A stretch of DNA of 64,000 bases from Streptomyces griseocarneus (GCF_014655595.1 NZ_BNBL01000012.1:1-64000); one strand, 5' to 3'. Counted from the stretch's first letter, positions 1 to 8,575 are shown. Numbers and translations are program-made. The notes: generated from the sequence alone by a model not told the origin.

Positions 1-29
1 CGCCGCCCGGTGATCATCACCGGGCGGCG
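1..29 (-). terminator. Stem-loop terminator of the DUF3558 lipoprotein
   Basis: A perfect 13-bp inverted repeat (1-13 and 17-29) with a 3-nt loop lies about 30 nt past the stop codon of the leftward lipoprotein gene. There is no clear U-tract, which is usual for Streptomyces terminators. It starts at the window edge, so a gene ending just to the left could share it. Confidence 0.7.
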
Positions 30-58
30 GCCCTTTTCGCGCGTCCGCTCGCCGGCGG

Positions 59-778
59 CTACTTCTTGTTGGCGTCGCCCACCGAGGTGACGACCTCCTT
101 GGCCGCCTCCTGCGCGCCCTTCTTGATGTCGTCCGCGCTCGGCGACTTCGCGCCCTCGTAGCCGGCACCGCTGTACTTCACGGTGATGACCACGTTCTTG
201 GTCCGCGCGACGACGGTCGCGTTCTTGAAGTCGTTGTCGCCCTTCTTCGAATCCGCGGTCACCACGTTCGCCTCGTCACCGATGCCCGAGGCCTTGTCCG
301 TCTTCGCGTCCTTCGCGCCGTCCGCCGTGCTCGCGGCCGTCGTCTGCTTCGCCACGAAGTCCGCCGCACGCTTCTCGCCCGTACCCAGCGTCGGGTCCGA
401 GACGAACCGCTTCAGCGAAACGGTCATCGTGCGGAACTGCATGTCCTTGACGTCCTCGTCGTCCAGACCGCTCCAGATGCAGCTGGCCGAGTCGTTGGTG
501 TCGGTCGCGGGAAGGGCCTTGCCCTCCTTCTTCTCCGCCTTCGGCACCAGCTTGTCGACCGTCTTCTCCGTGACCGTCTTGCAGACCTCCGGCAGCTTGG
601 CGTACGCCGCCGCCTTCATCGTCGGAGTGGCGTTCGGCTGGGCCGACTGCGTGGGCTTGCCCGATTCCTTCTTCGACCCCGAATCGTCGTCCGAGGAGCA
701 GCCGGTGGCGACGAGCATCACCGGTACTGCGGCGCAGGCGAGGATTCGGGCGAGTCGCGGGGCTGTACGTCGGTGCAT
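59..778 (-). CDS. DUF3558-type secreted lipoprotein
   Basis: Predicted 239-aa lipoprotein of unknown function. The N-terminus has an Arg-rich n-region (MHRRTAPRLAR), a hydrophobic stretch and a lipobox ending VATGC, then an acidic Ser/Lys linker. The rest resembles the actinobacterial DUF3558 domain, with two Cys in the mature part (CKTV, SCIW) that may form a disulfide. I chose the ATG at 778 because GAAGG precedes it; an in-frame ATG at 793 would add five residues in front of the signal peptide. A second, related lipoprotein lies directly upstream on the same strand about 110 nt away, suggesting duplication. Function is unknown; family members are surface-exposed and often near transport or wall genes. 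Confidence 0.8.
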   Translation of the reverse strand: MHRRTAPRLARILACAAVPVMLVATGCSSDDDSGSKKESGKPTQSAQPNATPTMKAAAYAKLPEVCKTVTEKTVDKLVPKAEKKEGKALPATDTNDSASCIWSGLDDEDVKDMQFRTMTVSLKRFVSDPTLGTGEKRAADFVAKQTTAASTADGAKDAKTDKASGIGDEANVVTADSKKGDNDFKNATVVARTKNVVITVKYSGAGYEGAKSPSADDIKKGAQEAAKEVVTSVGDANKK

Positions 779-887
779 GGGTCCTTCGCTCATTCGGTCA
801 GAGGTGACGGGGGCGCCTGACGGTGCCTACCGGCACGGTACGCGGCCCACGCCCGGCCATGGCCGAACGCGAGCCCTGTCGAGGGGG

Positions 888-1739
888 CTAATTGCCGAAG
901 TGCCCCGCATCCAGCTCGCGGGCCAGGCCCTGGGCCTTGCCCTGCAGATCCTGGCTGGTGGGCACGTGCTGCTTGTCCGTCGTCCACTGGTCGTACGCGA
1001 TCGTGACCAGCACGTTCGACGACCGGAAGACCACCGTCACGTCCCGGTGCACGCCCGAGCTCGTCGTCGCCAGCACATCGTTGACGAACGCGTCGTCCCC
1101 CAGGTCGTCCAGCACCCGCGGCGCCAGCCGGGGGTCCGCCGAGGCGGACGCGTTCGCCGACGACGGGGCCGCCGACGCCTCCGCCAGCTGCGGGCCCGGG
1201 CCCGGATCGCTCTTGGAGCTCGCGCTCGCACTCGCGCTCGCGCCCGGCGAGGGCGAGCCGGACGACTTCGCCGACGGCGCGGCCGAGGGGATGCGCGCGG
1301 CCGTCGCCTGGCGCTCGTACAGCTGCTCCGCCCGGGCCTCGTCGCTCACGCCCGGCTGGTACGACACCACGCGCTCGAAGTCGACCGTCAGGTGCCGGGT
1401 GCCGTTGGGCGTCTCCAGCTTCCAGCGGCAGCCGACCCGGCGGTCGGTGTCATAGGTGATCGCGGCCGTCCCGCGCAGGAGCCGCTCCGCCTCCTGCTCG
1501 TCGCCGTCGCCCGCGCCGGGCAGCATCCGCCGCACCGTCTCCGCGCTGACGTAGCCGCACGGCTCCGGCAGGCTGTGGTACTTCCCGGGCGGCCCCGCGG
1601 GCACCGCCGAGCCCGCCTGTCCCGCCTTCGCGTCGATGCCCTTGCCGCCGGCTCCGCCGCCCCCGCCGCACCCGGCGAGCGCGGCCGACAGCACCGCCGC
1701 GGCCAGTGCGGCTACCGGTGCGTACGCCCTCCGCTGCAC
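888..1739 (-). CDS. DUF3558-type secreted lipoprotein (second copy)
   Basis: Predicted 283-aa lipoprotein. The GTG at 1739 is preceded by GAAGGGAG about 9 nt upstream and gives a clean signal peptide (VQRRAYAPVAALAAAV... ending ALAGC) followed by a Gly run, so the much longer in-frame extension to 2336, which runs antisense through rtcB, is not coding. The mature part carries the same layout as the neighbouring lipoprotein: an early CGYV cysteine, a VGCRW cysteine, a Ser/Ala/Pro-rich low-complexity middle, then a conserved tail with DDLGDDAFV and VRNxV-like strands typical of DUF3558. Function unknown. It is transcribed away from rtcB, and its promoter should lie in 1740-1902. Confidence 0.8.
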   Translation of the reverse strand: MQRRAYAPVAALAAAVLSAALAGCGGGGGAGGKGIDAKAGQAGSAVPAGPPGKYHSLPEPCGYVSAETVRRMLPGAGDGDEQEAERLLRGTAAITYDTDRRVGCRWKLETPNGTRHLTVDFERVVSYQPGVSDEARAEQLYERQATAARIPSAAPSAKSSGSPSPGASASASASSKSDPGPGPQLAEASAAPSSANASASADPRLAPRVLDDLGDDAFVNDVLATTSSGVHRDVTVVFRSSNVLVTIAYDQWTTDKQHVPTSQDLQGKAQGLARELDAGHFGN

Positions 1740-1902
1740 TGTCCGTGGCTCCCTTCGCCCGAATATTTGGTTGCCGCCGTTGGGCGGCGGCTGGAGACAA
1801 TGTGTACCGCACGCGCCGCCGAGTCTGCCGTCCCAGTGTCCTGGACGAGCACTTACGTCCGGCTTTTGCGCTTTGTAGACTTTTCGGGGGAATGAGGAAG
1901 TT

Positions 1903-3096
1903 ATGTCGTACACCGAGGTACCCGGCGCCCGCGTACCGATCCGCATGTGGGCGGACCCCGCCACGGTCGAGGCCGTAGCCATGCAGCAGCTGCGGAACGT
2001 CTCCACCCTGCCCTGGATCCAGGGCCTCGCCGTGATGCCGGACGTCCACTTCGGCAAGGGCGCCACGGTCGGCTCGGTGATCGCGATGCGCGGCGCCGTC
2101 TGCCCGGCGGCGGTCGGCGTCGACATCGGCTGCGGCATGTCGGCGGTGAAGACCTCGCTGACGGCGAACGACCTGCCGGGTGATCTCTCGCGGCTGCGGT
2201 CGAAGATCGAGGAGGCGATCCCGGTCGGCTTCTCGATGCACGACGACCCGGTGGACCCGCGCCGGCTGCACGGACTGCCGACGGCCGGGTGGGACGACTT
2301 CTGGGGGCGGTTCGACGGGGTCGCGGAGGCGGTCAAATTCCGTCAGAGCCGGGCGCTGAAGCAGATGGGATCGCTCGGCGGAGGAAATCACTTTTGGGAG
2401 CTTTGCCTCGATTCGGATAATTCGGTCTGGATCATGCTTCACTCCGGGTCGCGCAACATCGGCAAGGAGCTGGCCGAGTACCACATCGGTGAAGCGCGGA
2501 AGCTCTCCCACAACCAGAACCTGGTCGACCGTGATCTCGCCGTCTTCATTGCCGACACGCCTCAGATGGCCGCCTACCGGCACGACCTGTTCTGGGCGCA
2601 GGAGTACGCACGGCACAACCGCGAGATCATGATGGCTCTCTCCCAGGACGTGCTGCGCAGGGAGTTCAAGAAGGCCAAGGTGACCTTTGGGCAGGTCATC
2701 TCCTGCCACCACAACTACGTGGCGGAGGAGCGCTACGAGGGCGTGGACCTGCTGGTCACCCGCAAGGGCGCGATCCGCGCGGGCGGCGGCGAGTACGGCA
2801 TCATCCCGGGCTCGATGGGCACCGGCTCGTACATCGTCCGCGGCCTGGGCAACGCGGACTCGTTCAACTCCGCCTCGCACGGCGCCGGCCGCCGGATGAG
2901 CCGCAACAAGGCGAAGAAGATGTTTTCCGAGCGGGATCTGGCGGAGCAGACGCAGGGCGTCGAGTGCCGCAAGGACCGCGGCGTGGTCGACGAGATCCCG
3001 GCCGCCTACAAGCCCATCGAGCAGGTCATGGAGCAGCAGCGGGATCTGGTCGAGGTCGTGGCGAAGCTCAAGCAGGTCGTCTGCGTGAAGGGCTGA
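1903..3096 (+). CDS. rtcB: RtcB family RNA-splicing ligase
   Basis: 397-aa RtcB: GTP- and Mn-dependent RNA ligase that joins 2',3'-cyclic phosphate (or 3'-phosphate) ends to 5'-OH ends in RNA repair or tRNA splicing. Family signatures are in order: DVHFGKGATVGSV (about 47-59), the metal-site GVDIGCGM (72-79), GGGNHF (159-164), HSGSRN (180-185), CHHN (268-271) and SHGAGRRMSR (about 325-334), whose His is the guanylylated residue in the family. Length is that of an intein-free short RtcB. ATG start has GAGGAAG just upstream, and a TAGACT -10 box lies at 1876-1881. No archease or RtcR neighbour is visible. It converges on a homing-endonuclease-like gene 15 nt downstream. Confidence 0.95.
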   Translation: MSYTEVPGARVPIRMWADPATVEAVAMQQLRNVSTLPWIQGLAVMPDVHFGKGATVGSVIAMRGAVCPAAVGVDIGCGMSAVKTSLTANDLPGDLSRLRSKIEEAIPVGFSMHDDPVDPRRLHGLPTAGWDDFWGRFDGVAEAVKFRQSRALKQMGSLGGGNHFWELCLDSDNSVWIMLHSGSRNIGKELAEYHIGEARKLSHNQNLVDRDLAVFIADTPQMAAYRHDLFWAQEYARHNREIMMALSQDVLRREFKKAKVTFGQVISCHHNYVAEERYEGVDLLVTRKGAIRAGGGEYGIIPGSMGTGSYIVRGLGNADSFNSASHGAGRRMSRNKAKKMFSERDLAEQTQGVECRKDRGVVDEIPAAYKPIEQVMEQQRDLVEVVAKLKQVVCVKG

Positions 3097-3111
3097 GGCC
3101 CGGTCGGCGGA

Positions 3112-3912
3112 TCAGTCCGGCAGTGGCTGGCCTTGGCGCAGACGCCAGCGGCGTACTTGGCAGGAGCTCTGGGATCTGCCGAGTCGCTCCGCCGCCTGGG
3201 CGAGCGTAGGAGCGGCCAGCAGGATGTGGTCTTCCTGCTGTGTCCACGGGCGGCGGCCTCGTGCGGGGCCCATGTGCGGGGGACGGACCCATGCGGCGAC
3301 TTCGGCGGCGGCCGTGCGCTTGCGCTCGAGGGCAAGGCTGCCGGGGTAGTAGAGGTGGTCGGCGAGCGTGACGCCTGCCTCGCGCATGTACATGATGTTG
3401 TACACATGGTCGCGGGTGTTACGCCCTGCTCGCCGCTGGATGCCGAAGGTCAGCTTGGTGAACCGGCACAGGTACGTGGCGATTGCGGTGCTTGCCGTGG
3501 TGAGGCTGACGAATGGCAGCCCCGTGGCCGTGATGCCGACTGATCCGTCGGCATCGATGACGCCGCGGAGGTAGTCCGCCTTCGAGAAGGGGACGCGTGG
3601 CGGTGTGATGCGCGTGGACTTCTTGCCGTAGGGGAGGCCGAGCTCCGCGAGGCGGTTTCTCGCTTCCAGCGAGCACACGGTCCAGCTCGCGGATCGGTGG
3701 CTCTCGGAGAAGTTGGTCGCCCTCGTGCGCTCGCTGATGGTGCTGTTGTACGGGCACAGCTCCTGAAAGGCACGGAGTATGTCGATGTCGCGGTAGCTGA
3801 TCTCGACCGTGAGCCGCCCCCGCTGCCGAGTCCCTTCGTGCATGTGACCGTCGGCCTGCAGGAAGCCGAACATGTACGCGTAGCGCGGATCTTCGAGGTC
3901 CATGAAGGTCAT
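3112..3912 (-). CDS. Free-standing LAGLIDADG homing-endonuclease-like protein with C-terminal SANT/Myb-like domain
   Basis: 266 aa. Two copies of the dodecapeptide that carries the catalytic Asp in LAGLIDADG enzymes are visible: YMFGFLQADGHM (residues about 13-24) and YLRGVIDADGSV (about 114-125), about 100 residues apart as in single-chain enzymes. The C-terminal 40 residues (RRPWTQQEDHILL ... RSQSSCQVRRWRLRQ) look like a SANT/Myb-type helix-turn-helix that could add DNA specificity. It is not inside an intein or intron. It stands convergent to an intact, intein-free rtcB. Codon use is less strictly G/C-ended than in neighbours, consistent with mobility (impression, not counted). The start is uncertain: ATG 3912 or ATG 3903, neither with a strong ribosome site. 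It could instead be a domesticated DNA-binding regulator. Confidence 0.85.
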   Translation of the reverse strand: MTFMDLEDPRYAYMFGFLQADGHMHEGTRQRGRLTVEISYRDIDILRAFQELCPYNSTISERTRATNFSESHRSASWTVCSLEARNRLAELGLPYGKKSTRITPPRVPFSKADYLRGVIDADGSVGITATGLPFVSLTTASTAIATYLCRFTKLTFGIQRRAGRNTRDHVYNIMYMREAGVTLADHLYYPGSLALERKRTAAAEVAAWVRPPHMGPARGRRPWTQQEDHILLAAPTLAQAAERLGRSQSSCQVRRWRLRQGQPLPD

Positions 3913-3930
3913 GGCTCGATCGTCGGCCGA

Positions 3931-3961
3931 CCCTGCCGCTCGATTATTCGAAACGGCAGGG
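3931..3961. repeat. Inverted repeat upstream of the homing-endonuclease gene
   Basis: Eight-bp arms (CCCTGCCG at 3931-3938, CGGCAGGG at 3954-3961) enclose an A/T-rich 15-nt loop containing two TCGA palindromes. It sits between the endonuclease start and the 3' end of the VOC gene, so it may be the VOC terminator on the minus strand, or an operator or structured leader for the endonuclease. Confidence 0.5.
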
Positions 3962-3988
3962 TGTCACTCGAACTGGCGAGCGCGCAAC

Positions 3989-4019
3989 GCGCGTAAACGC
4001 GCTGCTTCCGCTTACGCGC
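3989..4019 (-). terminator. Stem-loop overlapping the VOC gene stop codon
   Basis: GCGCGTAA (3989-3996) pairs with TTACGCGC (4012-4019). The right arm contains the TAA stop of the VOC gene (read on the minus strand). A competing GCGCG-rich stem lies just to the left. Probable terminator for the leftward gene. Confidence 0.45.
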
Positions 4020-4404
4020 CCTGCTCGCGGTCCTCGGCGTACCAGCGGAGCTCGACCGTGTTGCCGTCCGGGTCGAGGACGTAGAGGGACTGGGCGGTGC
4101 CGCGGGCGCCGAAGCGGGGGCCGGGGCCGTCGACGACGGTGAAGGTGCCGGAGGCGACGACCTCCTCCCAGTCCAGGGGCTCGACGGTGAGGCAGATGTG
4201 GTCGACGTTGGACTCGCCGCGCTCGCGGGCGAAGAGGTCGATGATCGTGGAGGGGTTGACCCGGACCGAGGGGAAGGAGACCTTCCCCGCGCGCCATTCG
4301 TCCACGCGGACCGGCTCCAGGCCGAGCGGGCCGGTGTAGAAGGCCAGGGATCGCTCGATGTCGGAGACGTTGAGGACGAGGTGGTCGAAGGCGATGACGC
4401 GCAT
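4012..4404 (-). CDS. VOC superfamily (glyoxalase/dioxygenase fold) protein
   Basis: 130-aa single-domain vicinal-oxygen-chelate protein. It has two paired beta-alpha-beta-beta-beta modules: the first begins IAFDHLVLNVSDIERSLAFY with candidate metal ligand His8, and the second has SNVDHICLTV and ends YVLDPDGNTVEL, with His and Glu in the positions used as metal ligands in the family. The substrate cannot be read; related proteins are lyases, dioxygenases or antibiotic-binding proteins. Monocistronic and leftward, with a downstream stem-loop overlapping the stop. Confidence 0.85.
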   Translation of the reverse strand: MRVIAFDHLVLNVSDIERSLAFYTGPLGLEPVRVDEWRAGKVSFPSVRVNPSTIIDLFARERGESNVDHICLTVEPLDWEEVVASGTFTVVDGPGPRFGARGTAQSLYVLDPDGNTVELRWYAEDREQGA

Positions 4405-4524
4405 GGGGCTCCCCCTGTTTCGTACGGGCCGCCCCGGTGCCGGGGCGGCTGCGCGTACGACGGTAGCGCTTCAAGATCATCCGCGCATGGGTCCAGGGTC
4501 CTGCGACCGTGGCCCCGGCCGGGG

Positions 4525-5298
4525 TCAGCCCTCGCGGTGGACCTTGTAGTTCGACGCCTGGGCGCGGGGGCGGACGACGAGCAGGTCGATGTTGACGTGC
4601 GGGGGGCGGGAGACGGCCCAGGTGATGGTCTCGGCGACGTCGTCGGCGGTGAGGGGGTCGGGCACGCCCGCGTAGACGGCGTCGGCCTTGTCCTGGTCGC
4701 CGCGGTAGCGGGTGAGGGCGAATTCGTCGGTGCGCACCATGCCGGGGGCGATCTCGACGACGCGCACGGGCTTGCCGCACAGCTCCAGGCGGAGGGTCTC
4801 GGCGATGACGTGGGCGCCGTGCTTGGCGGCGACGTAGCCGCCGCCGCCCTCGTAGGTGGCGAGGCCGGCGGTGGAGGACAGGACGATCAGGGTGCCCTCG
4901 GCCTGGACGAGGCGGGGGAGCAGGGCCTGGGTCATGTTGAGGGTGCCCAGGACGTTGACGTCGTACATCGTGCGCCAGTCGGCGGGGTCGGCGGTGGCGA
5001 CGGTCTCGCTGCCGATGGCGCCGCCGGCGTTGTTGACCAGGACGTCGATGGGGCCGTACTCGTCGAGGAAGACGGCGAAGGTCATGACGGCGGCGCGGTC
5101 GGTGACGTCGAGGACGTAGGGGACGGCCTCGTGGCCGGCGGCGGTGAGTTCCCCGGCGAGGGCGTCGAGGCGGTCCTCGCGGCGGGCGGTGAGTACGACG
5201 CGGTAGCCGGCGGCGGCCAGGCGGCGGGCGGTGGCGGCGCCGATGCCGCTGCTCGCGCCGGTGATGACGGCGGTGGGGGCTGCGGTGCGGGTTCGCAT
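4525..5298 (-). CDS. SDR family NAD(P)-dependent oxidoreductase
   Basis: 257-aa classical short-chain dehydrogenase. It has the nucleotide motif TGASSGIG near the N-terminus, NNAGG in the central NNAG position, a Ser in VLSSTAG and the catalytic YxxxK as YVAAKHG. Arg residues after the first strands (TARRED) favour NADP. ATG 5298 is preceded by AGGAGG at ideal spacing, so the longer in-frame reading to 5595 is not used. The substrate is unknown. Separate from the VOC gene (about 120 nt) and from ynfA (59 nt), with which it may be co-transcribed. Confidence 0.88.
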   Translation of the reverse strand: MRTRTAAPTAVITGASSGIGAATARRLAAAGYRVVLTARREDRLDALAGELTAAGHEAVPYVLDVTDRAAVMTFAVFLDEYGPIDVLVNNAGGAIGSETVATADPADWRTMYDVNVLGTLNMTQALLPRLVQAEGTLIVLSSTAGLATYEGGGGYVAAKHGAHVIAETLRLELCGKPVRVVEIAPGMVRTDEFALTRYRGDQDKADAVYAGVPDPLTADDVAETITWAVSRPPHVNIDLLVVRPRAQASNYKVHREG

Positions 5299-5357
5299 GG
5301 TGGGCCTCCTGGGGCTGGCGTGGTCTCTGCGCAGCATAGGCCGGGTCGTGGGCGGGG

Positions 5358-5693
5358 TCAGCGGCCGCGTGGTGCGTACATGATCACGGCCACGCCGGCC
5401 AGGCAGATCAGGGCGCCGGCGATGTCGTAGCGGTCGGGGCGGTAGCCGTCGGCGGCCATGCCCCAGGCGAGTGAGCCGGCGACGAAGACGCCGCCGTACG
5501 CGGCGAGGATCCGGCCGAAGTGTGCGTCCGGCTGGAGGGTGGCGACGAAGCCGTACGCGCCCAGGGCGATGATCCCGGCGCCGATCCAGGCCCATCCGCG
5601 GTGCTCGCGGACGCCCTGCCAGACGAGCCAGGCGCCGCCGATCTCGAGGAGGGCGGCGAGGAGGAAGAGGGCGGTGGAGCGGGCGATCAGCAT
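5358..5693 (-). CDS. YnfA family small membrane protein
   Basis: 111 aa with four predicted transmembrane helices. The typical YnfA/UPF0060 pattern is visible: an N-terminal helix with LLEIGGAWLVWQ, the loop REHRGWAWIG, AYGGVFVAGSLAWGM in the third helix, and the motif DGYRPDRYDIAGALICLAGVAVI before the end. The family resembles small multidrug-resistance exporters, but its transport role is not established. Runs leftward just upstream of the SDR gene. Confidence 0.9.
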   Translation of the reverse strand: MLIARSTALFLLAALLEIGGAWLVWQGVREHRGWAWIGAGIIALGAYGFVATLQPDAHFGRILAAYGGVFVAGSLAWGMAADGYRPDRYDIAGALICLAGVAVIMYAPRGR

Positions 5694-5742
5694 GGGGGAA
5701 GGCTAGGTCCGCCGTCGCCGATGGGGTGGTTTCGGATGGTTC

Positions 5743-6180
5743 CTACGGCCACACCAGGCAGTACGGCTGGTGTCCCGCCTCGTGCAGGCGATGGGAGAAG
5801 TCCTGCCATTCGTGGAGCAGCCGGTAGACCGAGAAGGCGTCCCGGGGGCCGCCGCGGTCGGGGACCGTGGACCAGATGAACGCCGCCGCGCCCACCGATT
5901 CCTCGCCAATGCCGCGCAGCGGGTCGACCACGGTCATGGGGAGCTTGACCACGGCATAGTCGGGATGGAGAACCACCAGTTCGAGCGGGGGAACCTTGTG
6001 CAGGGGTATGCCCTCGATGCCGGTGAGGACCATGGCGGCCACCGTCTCCGGCTTGATCTTGGTGAACATGCCGCCCATGCCCAGCTCGTCGCCGCCGAGC
6101 TCCTCGGGGCGCATGGAGATGGGAACCCTGGCCGCGGTCGCGCCGTTGGGGGCCCCGAAGTATTTGTAGGTCACCCCCAC
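5743..6180 (-). CDS. Conserved hypothetical protein upstream of hemL
   Basis: 145 aa, not recognised as a functional family, though I associate similar sequences with Streptomyces. It begins VGVTYKYFGAPNG and contains ARVPISMRPEELGG, LVVLHPDYAVVKLPM and ends HEAGHQPYCLVWP. No signal peptide or membrane segment. I chose GTG 6180 because AGGAG lies 7 nt upstream; the upstream extension to 6321 is Arg/His-rich shadow. It is divergent from hemL, with about 270 nt of shared upstream DNA. Confidence 0.75.
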   Translation of the reverse strand: MGVTYKYFGAPNGATAARVPISMRPEELGGDELGMGGMFTKIKPETVAAMVLTGIEGIPLHKVPPLELVVLHPDYAVVKLPMTVVDPLRGIGEESVGAAAFIWSTVPDRGGPRDAFSVYRLLHEWQDFSHRLHEAGHQPYCLVWP

Positions 6181-6448
6181 TCGGCCACTCCTGCTTCCCG
6201 TGCTGTGCTCGATGTGCTCCTGGTGGTGCCCTTCGCGGCGGTGCCGGCCCCGCTGCGCGCGCTGGGCTCGCTCGGGCCCCAGGTCATCGGTGCCCTCGCC
6301 CAGTCCGCCACCGCGATGCATATCTCCACCCGACCGCTTTTTTACGCAGCACAGCCCCCGCCGCGCAACCAGATCATCGTCTCAGAGACCTCCCCCGTGG
6401 GCGCCGTGCGAAACGCCCGGACGCGACGGGCCGGAACGCTCTGAGACC

Positions 6449-7774
6449 ATGGCTAGCGTGAGCTACCCATACAGTGCCCCAGTCTCGCAGACGCTCTTCG
6501 ACCGTGCGGCGGTCGTGACGCCCGGTGGCGTGAACTCTCCGGTCCGGGCGTTCCGCGCCGTGGGCGGTACGCCCCGGTTCATGGTTTCCGGCACCGGTCC
6601 GTACCTGACGGACGCGGATGGCCGGGAATATGTGGACCTCGTGTGTTCATGGGGGCCGATGATTCTCGGCCATTCCCACCCCGAGGTGATCGCCGCGGTG
6701 CAGGAGGCCGTCGCGCGGGGCACCTCCTTCGGTACGCCCGGCGAGGGCGAGGTGGCGCTGGCCGAGGAGATCGTCGCCCGGATCGAGCCGGTCGAGCAGG
6801 TGCGCCTGGTGTCCTCGGGCACCGAGGCGACGATGTCGGCGATCCGGCTGGCGCGCGGCTTCACCGGCCGGGCCAAGGTGATCAAGTTCGCGGGCTGCTA
6901 CCACGGCCACGTCGACGCGCTGCTGGCCGCGGCCGGCTCCGGGCTGGCCACGTTCGGCCTGCCGGACACGCCGGGCGTCACGGGCGCGCAGGCCGGGGAC
7001 ACCATCGTGCTGCCGTACAACGACCTGGAGGCGGTGCACGCCGCCTTCCACGCCCACCCGGGTGAGATCGCCTGTGTGATCACCGAGGCGTCGCCGGGCA
7101 ACATGGGCGTGGTCCCGCCGCTGCCGGGCTTCAACGAGGGGCTGCGGGACGCCTGCGCCAAGAACGGCGCGCTGTTCATCTCCGACGAGGTGATGACCGG
7201 CTTCCGCACGAGCAAGGCGGGCTGGTACGGCATCGACGGCGTCAAGCCGGACCTGATGACGTTCGGCAAGGTCATGGGCGGCGGCTTCCCGGCGGCGGCC
7301 TTCGGCGGCCGTGCCGACGTGATGGCCCACCTGGCCCCGGCCGGCCCGGTCTACCAGGCCGGCACGCTCTCGGGTAACCCGGTGGCGACCGCGGCGGGCC
7401 TGGCGCAGCTGCGGCTGTTGGACGACGCGGCGTACGAGAAGGTGGACGCGGTGTCCGCCGAGATCAGCGGGCTGGTCGGCGAGGCGCTGACCAAGCAGGG
7501 CGTGGCGCACCGTCTGCAGACGGCGAGCAACATGTTCTCGGTGTTCTTCACGGGGCGTGAGGTGAGGAACTACGACGACGCGAAGGCGCAGGAGTCGTTC
7601 CGCTTCAACGCCTTCTTCCACTCGATGCTGTCGCAGGGCGTGTACCTGCCGCCGTCGGCGTTCGAGTCGTGGTTCGTCTCGACGGCGCACGACGCGGCGG
7701 CGGTGGAGCGGATCGCGGCGGCGCTGCCGGCGGCGGCGCGCGCGGCGGCCGAGGCGACCGAGGAGGGGAAGTAA
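6449..7774 (+). CDS. hemL: Glutamate-1-semialdehyde 2,1-aminomutase
   Basis: 441-aa class III PLP aminotransferase fold enzyme that isomerises glutamate-1-semialdehyde to 5-aminolevulinate, the committed C5-pathway precursor of haem. Diagnostic stretches are TPGGVNSPVRAF near the N-terminus, SSGTEATMSAIRLAR, the cofactor-site DEVMTGFR, the Schiff-base lysine in MTFGKVMGGG and the substrate-site AGTLSGNP. The ATG at 6449 gives the usual length; GTG 6458 is an alternative and neither has a good ribosome site, so the message may be leaderless. The stop directly abuts the next start (TAAGTG), so the pair is translationally coupled. Haem supply fits the cytochrome c maturation genes further right. 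Confidence 0.95.
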   Translation: MASVSYPYSAPVSQTLFDRAAVVTPGGVNSPVRAFRAVGGTPRFMVSGTGPYLTDADGREYVDLVCSWGPMILGHSHPEVIAAVQEAVARGTSFGTPGEGEVALAEEIVARIEPVEQVRLVSSGTEATMSAIRLARGFTGRAKVIKFAGCYHGHVDALLAAAGSGLATFGLPDTPGVTGAQAGDTIVLPYNDLEAVHAAFHAHPGEIACVITEASPGNMGVVPPLPGFNEGLRDACAKNGALFISDEVMTGFRTSKAGWYGIDGVKPDLMTFGKVMGGGFPAAAFGGRADVMAHLAPAGPVYQAGTLSGNPVATAAGLAQLRLLDDAAYEKVDAVSAEISGLVGEALTKQGVAHRLQTASNMFSVFFTGREVRNYDDAKAQESFRFNAFFHSMLSQGVYLPPSAFESWFVSTAHDAAAVERIAAALPAAARAAAEATEEGK

Positions 7775-8467
7775 GTGAGCTCGCAGAAGAAGCAGGACGA
7801 CATCACCGTCGTCCACCTGATGCGCCACGGCGAGGTCCACAACCCGGACGGCGTGCTGTACGGGCGGCGGTCGGGCTACCACCTGTCGGACCTGGGCCGG
7901 CGGATGGCGGACCGGGTGGCGGAGCACCTGGCGGACCGGGACGTGACGTACGTCGTGGCCTCCCCGCTGGAGCGGGCGCAGGAGACGGCGACGCCGGTCG
8001 CCAAGGCGCACGGGCTGGACCTGGCGACGGACGAGCGGCTGATCGAGGCGGCGAACGTCTTCGAGGGCAAGACCTTCGGGGTGGGCGACGGGGCGCTGCG
8101 CAAGCCGGCGAACTGGAAGCACCTGACGAACCCCTTCCGGCCGTCGTGGGGTGAGCCCTACGTCGAGCAGGTGGTGCGGATGATGGGCGCGCTGGACGCG
8201 GCGAAGGACGCGGCGCGCGGTCACGAGGCCGTGCTGGTGAGCCATCAGCTGCCGATCTGGATCGTGCGGAGCTTCGTGGAGAAGCGCCGGCTGTGGCACG
8301 ACCCGCGCAAGCGGCAGTGCACGCTGGCGAGCCTGACGACGTTCACCTACCGGGGGGACAGGATCGTTTCGGTGGGCTACAGCGAGCCCGCGCGGGATCT
8401 CGTTCCGGCGCACCTGCTGGCGGGTGCCAAGCCGGTCAAGGGCGGCGCGAAGGCCTTCGGGGCCTGA
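7775..8467 (+). CDS. Histidine phosphatase (phosphoglycerate-mutase-like) family protein
   Basis: 230 aa. The family signature LMRHGEVHNP contains the phospho-accepting His, with Arg/Glu partners; the second active-site His is probably in LVSHQLPIW. Such proteins hydrolyse a wide range of phosphate esters, and the substrate cannot be inferred. It starts at GTG immediately after the hemL stop, so it is the second gene of a hemL operon; this pairing is, from memory, common in Streptomyces. No signal peptide. Confidence 0.88.
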   Translation: MSSQKKQDDITVVHLMRHGEVHNPDGVLYGRRSGYHLSDLGRRMADRVAEHLADRDVTYVVASPLERAQETATPVAKAHGLDLATDERLIEAANVFEGKTFGVGDGALRKPANWKHLTNPFRPSWGEPYVEQVVRMMGALDAAKDAARGHEAVLVSHQLPIWIVRSFVEKRRLWHDPRKRQCTLASLTTFTYRGDRIVSVGYSEPARDLVPAHLLAGAKPVKGGAKAFGA

Positions 8468-8575
8468 GCGCGGGCGTGTGCGCCCTGGCGCTCGGTCAGG
8501 GCCGCACTGCGATACACCCCTAAAGGCGAGTAAAAGAGCGCAACCGTCGTAGTTCGGCGCGCCCTCATACCCAAT

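Noticed and set aside
183..1895. 570-codon plus-strand frame over the two lipoprotein genes
   Set aside because: Low-complexity shadow. The minus strand has signal peptides, lipoboxes and ribosome sites.
1903..3096. Intein in RtcB
   Set aside because: The protein is a continuous 397 aa with all motifs in order and no splice-junction sequences.
6186..6448. Possible plus-strand coding region before hemL (LLVVPFAAVPAPLRALGSLG-like)
   Set aside because: Third-position bias is suggestive, but there is no start with a ribosome site and it runs through the probable divergent control region.
6181..6448. Riboswitch upstream of hemL
   Set aside because: No conserved box of a known riboswitch class and no terminator/antiterminator pair could be recognised.
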